From Alphaproteobacteria bacterium (GTDB taxonomy: Bacteria; Pseudomonadota; Alphaproteobacteria; Thalassobaculales; Thalassobaculaceae), in the NCBI GenBank assembly GCA_028822575.1, contig JAPKDN010000123.1:1-8061 (forward strand): a stretch of DNA of 8,061 nt. Direction: 5' to 3'. The translations under genes and the position numbers were made by a program. Positions within the stretch are counted from its first letter, which is position 1, and each line of letters begins with the position of its first letter. The notes under the pieces were generated by a model that ran no database searches, had not been told where the DNA came from, and saw only the letters and a list, made by a program, of their open reading frames with translations. This document shows positions 6,758 to 8,061 of this stretch, one piece after another.

Positions 6758-7513
6758 CTATTGTTGTTCGGGGGTCGGGTCGCCAGGTTTTGGAGCCGCG
6801 TGTAGATCAACAAAAGGCTCGGGCTGTAACTTTGTGGCATGCACCGAAGATTCTCTTTTCCCATCTGGCATGAGTCACCGGTAGTAATTTTTTTGCCCTT
6901 TCACGGATATGATAACCGACTCCTCTACCCGCAGGTCTTTCAAAAAACTCTCACGGTTTTCTTGCCAATGATTAAACGCCCCCTGGAGTTCGGGATCCGA
7001 GCCTAAATCGCGAAACTCGGGTTCGGCCGTCTCAATGATTTAGCGTTGTACCGGATAAAACATGCCGATCAGCTCATCGGCCTCGAAGCAAAACAGGGCA
7101 GCCAGAGCGCGTGAATTCCACGTTCATCGTGAAGGTACAGGGACCCTAATCGGTTTTGATCACTTCGGAAAGTGGACGCAAACCATCTTGCATGACATTG
7201 GCCCAACCGCTGACAAACAGGTCGTATCTGGGTTCCCGCTTGAACAACGTGCGCTTGTGGAAGGTAAGAATGCCGCTTGCAAAATGGCTGATCAGCAAAA
7301 CTGATTCTCCAGAGTCACCACTAATCTTGACACCATCAAGAGCGTCAGTGCCGTCCCTCTGTGCGCTGAACCCGACAGGGACAATAATTTCCGCCCATAC
7401 ACATTCGCGATATTCAGCGGCAAACGCCGGCAGGCAAAGGACTGACGCGTGTCATCCATCCATTGCCGCGCACCCGGCGGCGGCCTGATAAGAGGCGAAG
7501 CACCACCGGTGGG
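6758..7513 (-). pseudogene. Decayed DUF6065-like gene
   Basis: On the minus strand, pieces of one protein can be read in order across three frames. N-terminal piece (to about 7396): PLIRPPPGARQWMDD, RRLPLNIANVYG. A frameshift near 7390-7396 leads to EIIVPVGFSAQRDGTDALDG, SHFASGILTFH, DLFVSGW, VIKTD, then TAG (7146-7148, probably a former Trp) and TFTMNVEFTRSG. A second frameshift near 7091-7098 leads to FCFEADELIGMFYPV, TAA (7040-7042), PEFRDLGSDPELQ, HWQENRESFL, YYR, TGA (6875-6877), MPDGKRE, HATKLQPEPFVDL and a final TAG (6758-6760). I recall this order of motifs (SHFGSGxLTFH, FTMNWRFTRP, FNHW-type, TKLRLxPF) from the DUF6065 family of unknown function; the match is from memory. Two frameshifts and three nonsense codons make the gene non-functional. 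No start codon survives; a TAG sits at 7514-7516. Confidence 0.75.
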
Positions 7514-7580
7514 CTAACAAATCACTTTAATGATATCGCAGGGTTTTCCCCTCTAGGGTTCACAGGTAAAGCTATTATGT

Positions 7581-7598
7581 ATCCAAAAATGTTTGGAT
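7581..7598. repeat. Perfect 7-bp inverted repeat upstream of the DUF6065-like remnant
   Basis: ATCCAAA (7581-7587) and TTTGGAT (7592-7598) pair perfectly around a 4-base loop. The element lies between the end of the right-edge minus-strand frame (7686) and the start side of the DUF6065-like remnant (about 7513). It could be a transcription terminator for the former or an operator for the latter. No T-run follows it on the minus strand. Confidence 0.3.
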
Positions 7599-7619
7599 CG
7601 CCGAATGTTCCCAATACCC

Positions 7620-7637
7620 GTAAAATTCAGTAAAATT
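7620..7637. repeat. Two direct copies of GTAAAATT, 10 bases apart
   Basis: GTAAAATT occurs at 7620-7627 and again at 7630-7637, one helical turn apart, in an AT-rich stretch (about 7570-7690) that contrasts with the GC-rich genes. The 10-base period would suit a protein binding one DNA face, but two copies in AT-rich sequence can also be chance. Confidence 0.25.
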
Positions 7638-7685
7638 GCACCTCACCGCTGATATAATATGATCGTCCAATGGAAACATTAATTT

Positions 7686-8061
7686 TTAGAAGAAACTTTC
7701 CTCGCACGTCCCATATTTTTCCCATAGAACATCATGGAATAAAATGTGACCGATATACTTCGCGCGCAAGCAGTCCTGCATCAGGACATGTCGGTACGTT
7801 TTTCCCTTGAAACCCCGAAGGCGCTTGCCCTTTTTTTCGACTCCACACGCCGCCTTGGAAATCTCCGCATACTTGACTACAAGAAACTCTGTCGGCCGGG
7901 TGGCGGAGATATAAAAAATCGTTACATTCGGGAGTGCTTCAAAAACTCCTAGTCGCGACTCATCGGAGCGACCAGAGTTATAGATCTCGAGGACGTCATC
8001 AAAATATAGCGCGTTCCAGGCGGTTATCCGTCGGTTCCGGCATAGCATGAAACCGACATCG
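7686..8061 (-). CDS. C-terminal part of an unidentified gene, possibly glycosyltransferase-like and decayed (partial)
   Basis: A minus-strand frame is open from the right edge (8061) to TAA at 7686-7688. It reads DVGFMLCRN, NALYFDDVLEIYNSGRSDE, LEALPNV-like text (FEALPNVTIFYIS), then KYAEISKA and a basic tail ending ...CEESFF. The opening DVGFM-CRN followed by a helix and a later D-rich segment recalls the middle of nucleotide-diphospho-sugar transferases, where a bound-metal Asp precedes such a motif. This is a weak, remembered resemblance. The first ATG (8048) has no Shine-Dalgarno and the frame continues upstream of it, so the real start, if any, lies outside. The second half (about 75 residues) looks less protein-like and more AT-rich, so a frameshift or decay is likely. 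Confidence 0.3.
   Translation of the reverse strand, partial: DVGFMLCRNRRITAWNALYFDDVLEIYNSGRSDESRLGVFEALPNVTIFYISATRPTEFLVVKYAEISKAACGVEKKGKRLRGFKGKTYRHVLMQDCLRAKYIGHILFHDVLWEKYGTCEESFF

Noticed and set aside
7062..7488. Two overlapping plus-strand open frames (7062-7304 and 7156-7488)
   Set aside because: Antisense to the DUF6065-like remnant, whose motifs run in order on the minus strand.
7636..7660. Possible plus-strand promoter with TATAAT in AT-rich sequence near 7653
   Set aside because: The nearest -35-like TTGCAC is only about 11 bases upstream, too close for a normal promoter, and no plus-strand gene follows.
1..8061. tRNA, rRNA, CRISPR array, insertion sequence, integrase or phage genes
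   Set aside because: Looked for by eye and none recognised; no regularly spaced repeats, no terminal inverted repeats with a transposase, no cloverleaf pattern.

Overview
The window looks like chromosomal DNA of a GC-rich proteobacterium, most likely an alphaproteobacterium. This rests on codon bias toward G/C in third positions, on the style of the intact proteins (a PilD-type prepilin peptidase, a ThDP-dependent acetolactate-synthase-like enzyme, an alpha/beta hydrolase), and on the types of decayed genes around them. No database search was possible, so the lineage is an inference. The intact genes use TGG for Trp and end in TGA or TAA, so the standard bacterial code applies.

Layout: positions 3-74 (+) look like the last codons of a gene that starts outside the window. 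194-668 (+) is a wrecked secreted esterase of the polyhydroxybutyrate-depolymerase/LpqC type. 803-1473 (-) is a wrecked class IV (branched-chain/D-amino-acid type) aminotransferase. 1474-2674 is low-quality sequence holding two minus-strand remnants, one with a TPR-like pattern. 2675-4306 (-) is an intact ThDP-dependent enzyme. 4307-4794 is a 488-bp divergent intergenic region. 4795-5667 (+) is an intact alpha/beta hydrolase. 5797-6663 (+) is an intact prepilin peptidase (PilD). 6758-7513 (-) is a wrecked gene resembling the DUF6065 family. 7686-8061 (-) is an open frame that runs off the right edge and may be a degraded glycosyltransferase-like gene.

The main message is the contrast between three intact genes in the middle (2675-6663) and at least three clearly recognisable pseudogenes on both sides. 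Each pseudogene carries several independent lesions: frameshifts, nonsense codons, internal deletions and, in the esterase, loss of a catalytic Asp. This is what a chromosome in active gene decay looks like, for example a host-restricted or recently bottlenecked lineage, though that lifestyle reading is inference. Several of the longer open frames in this window are antisense or out-of-frame shadows of the intact genes or pseudogenes.

No tRNA, rRNA, CRISPR array, insertion sequence or integrase was recognised. The ThDP enzyme and the hydrolase are divergently transcribed and could share a regulatory region, but no regulator or promoter could be assigned with confidence. I found no convincing new multi-gene system. 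The closest thing to something new is the decay pattern and the two convergent gene pairs that each have a perfect 7-bp inverted repeat between them.
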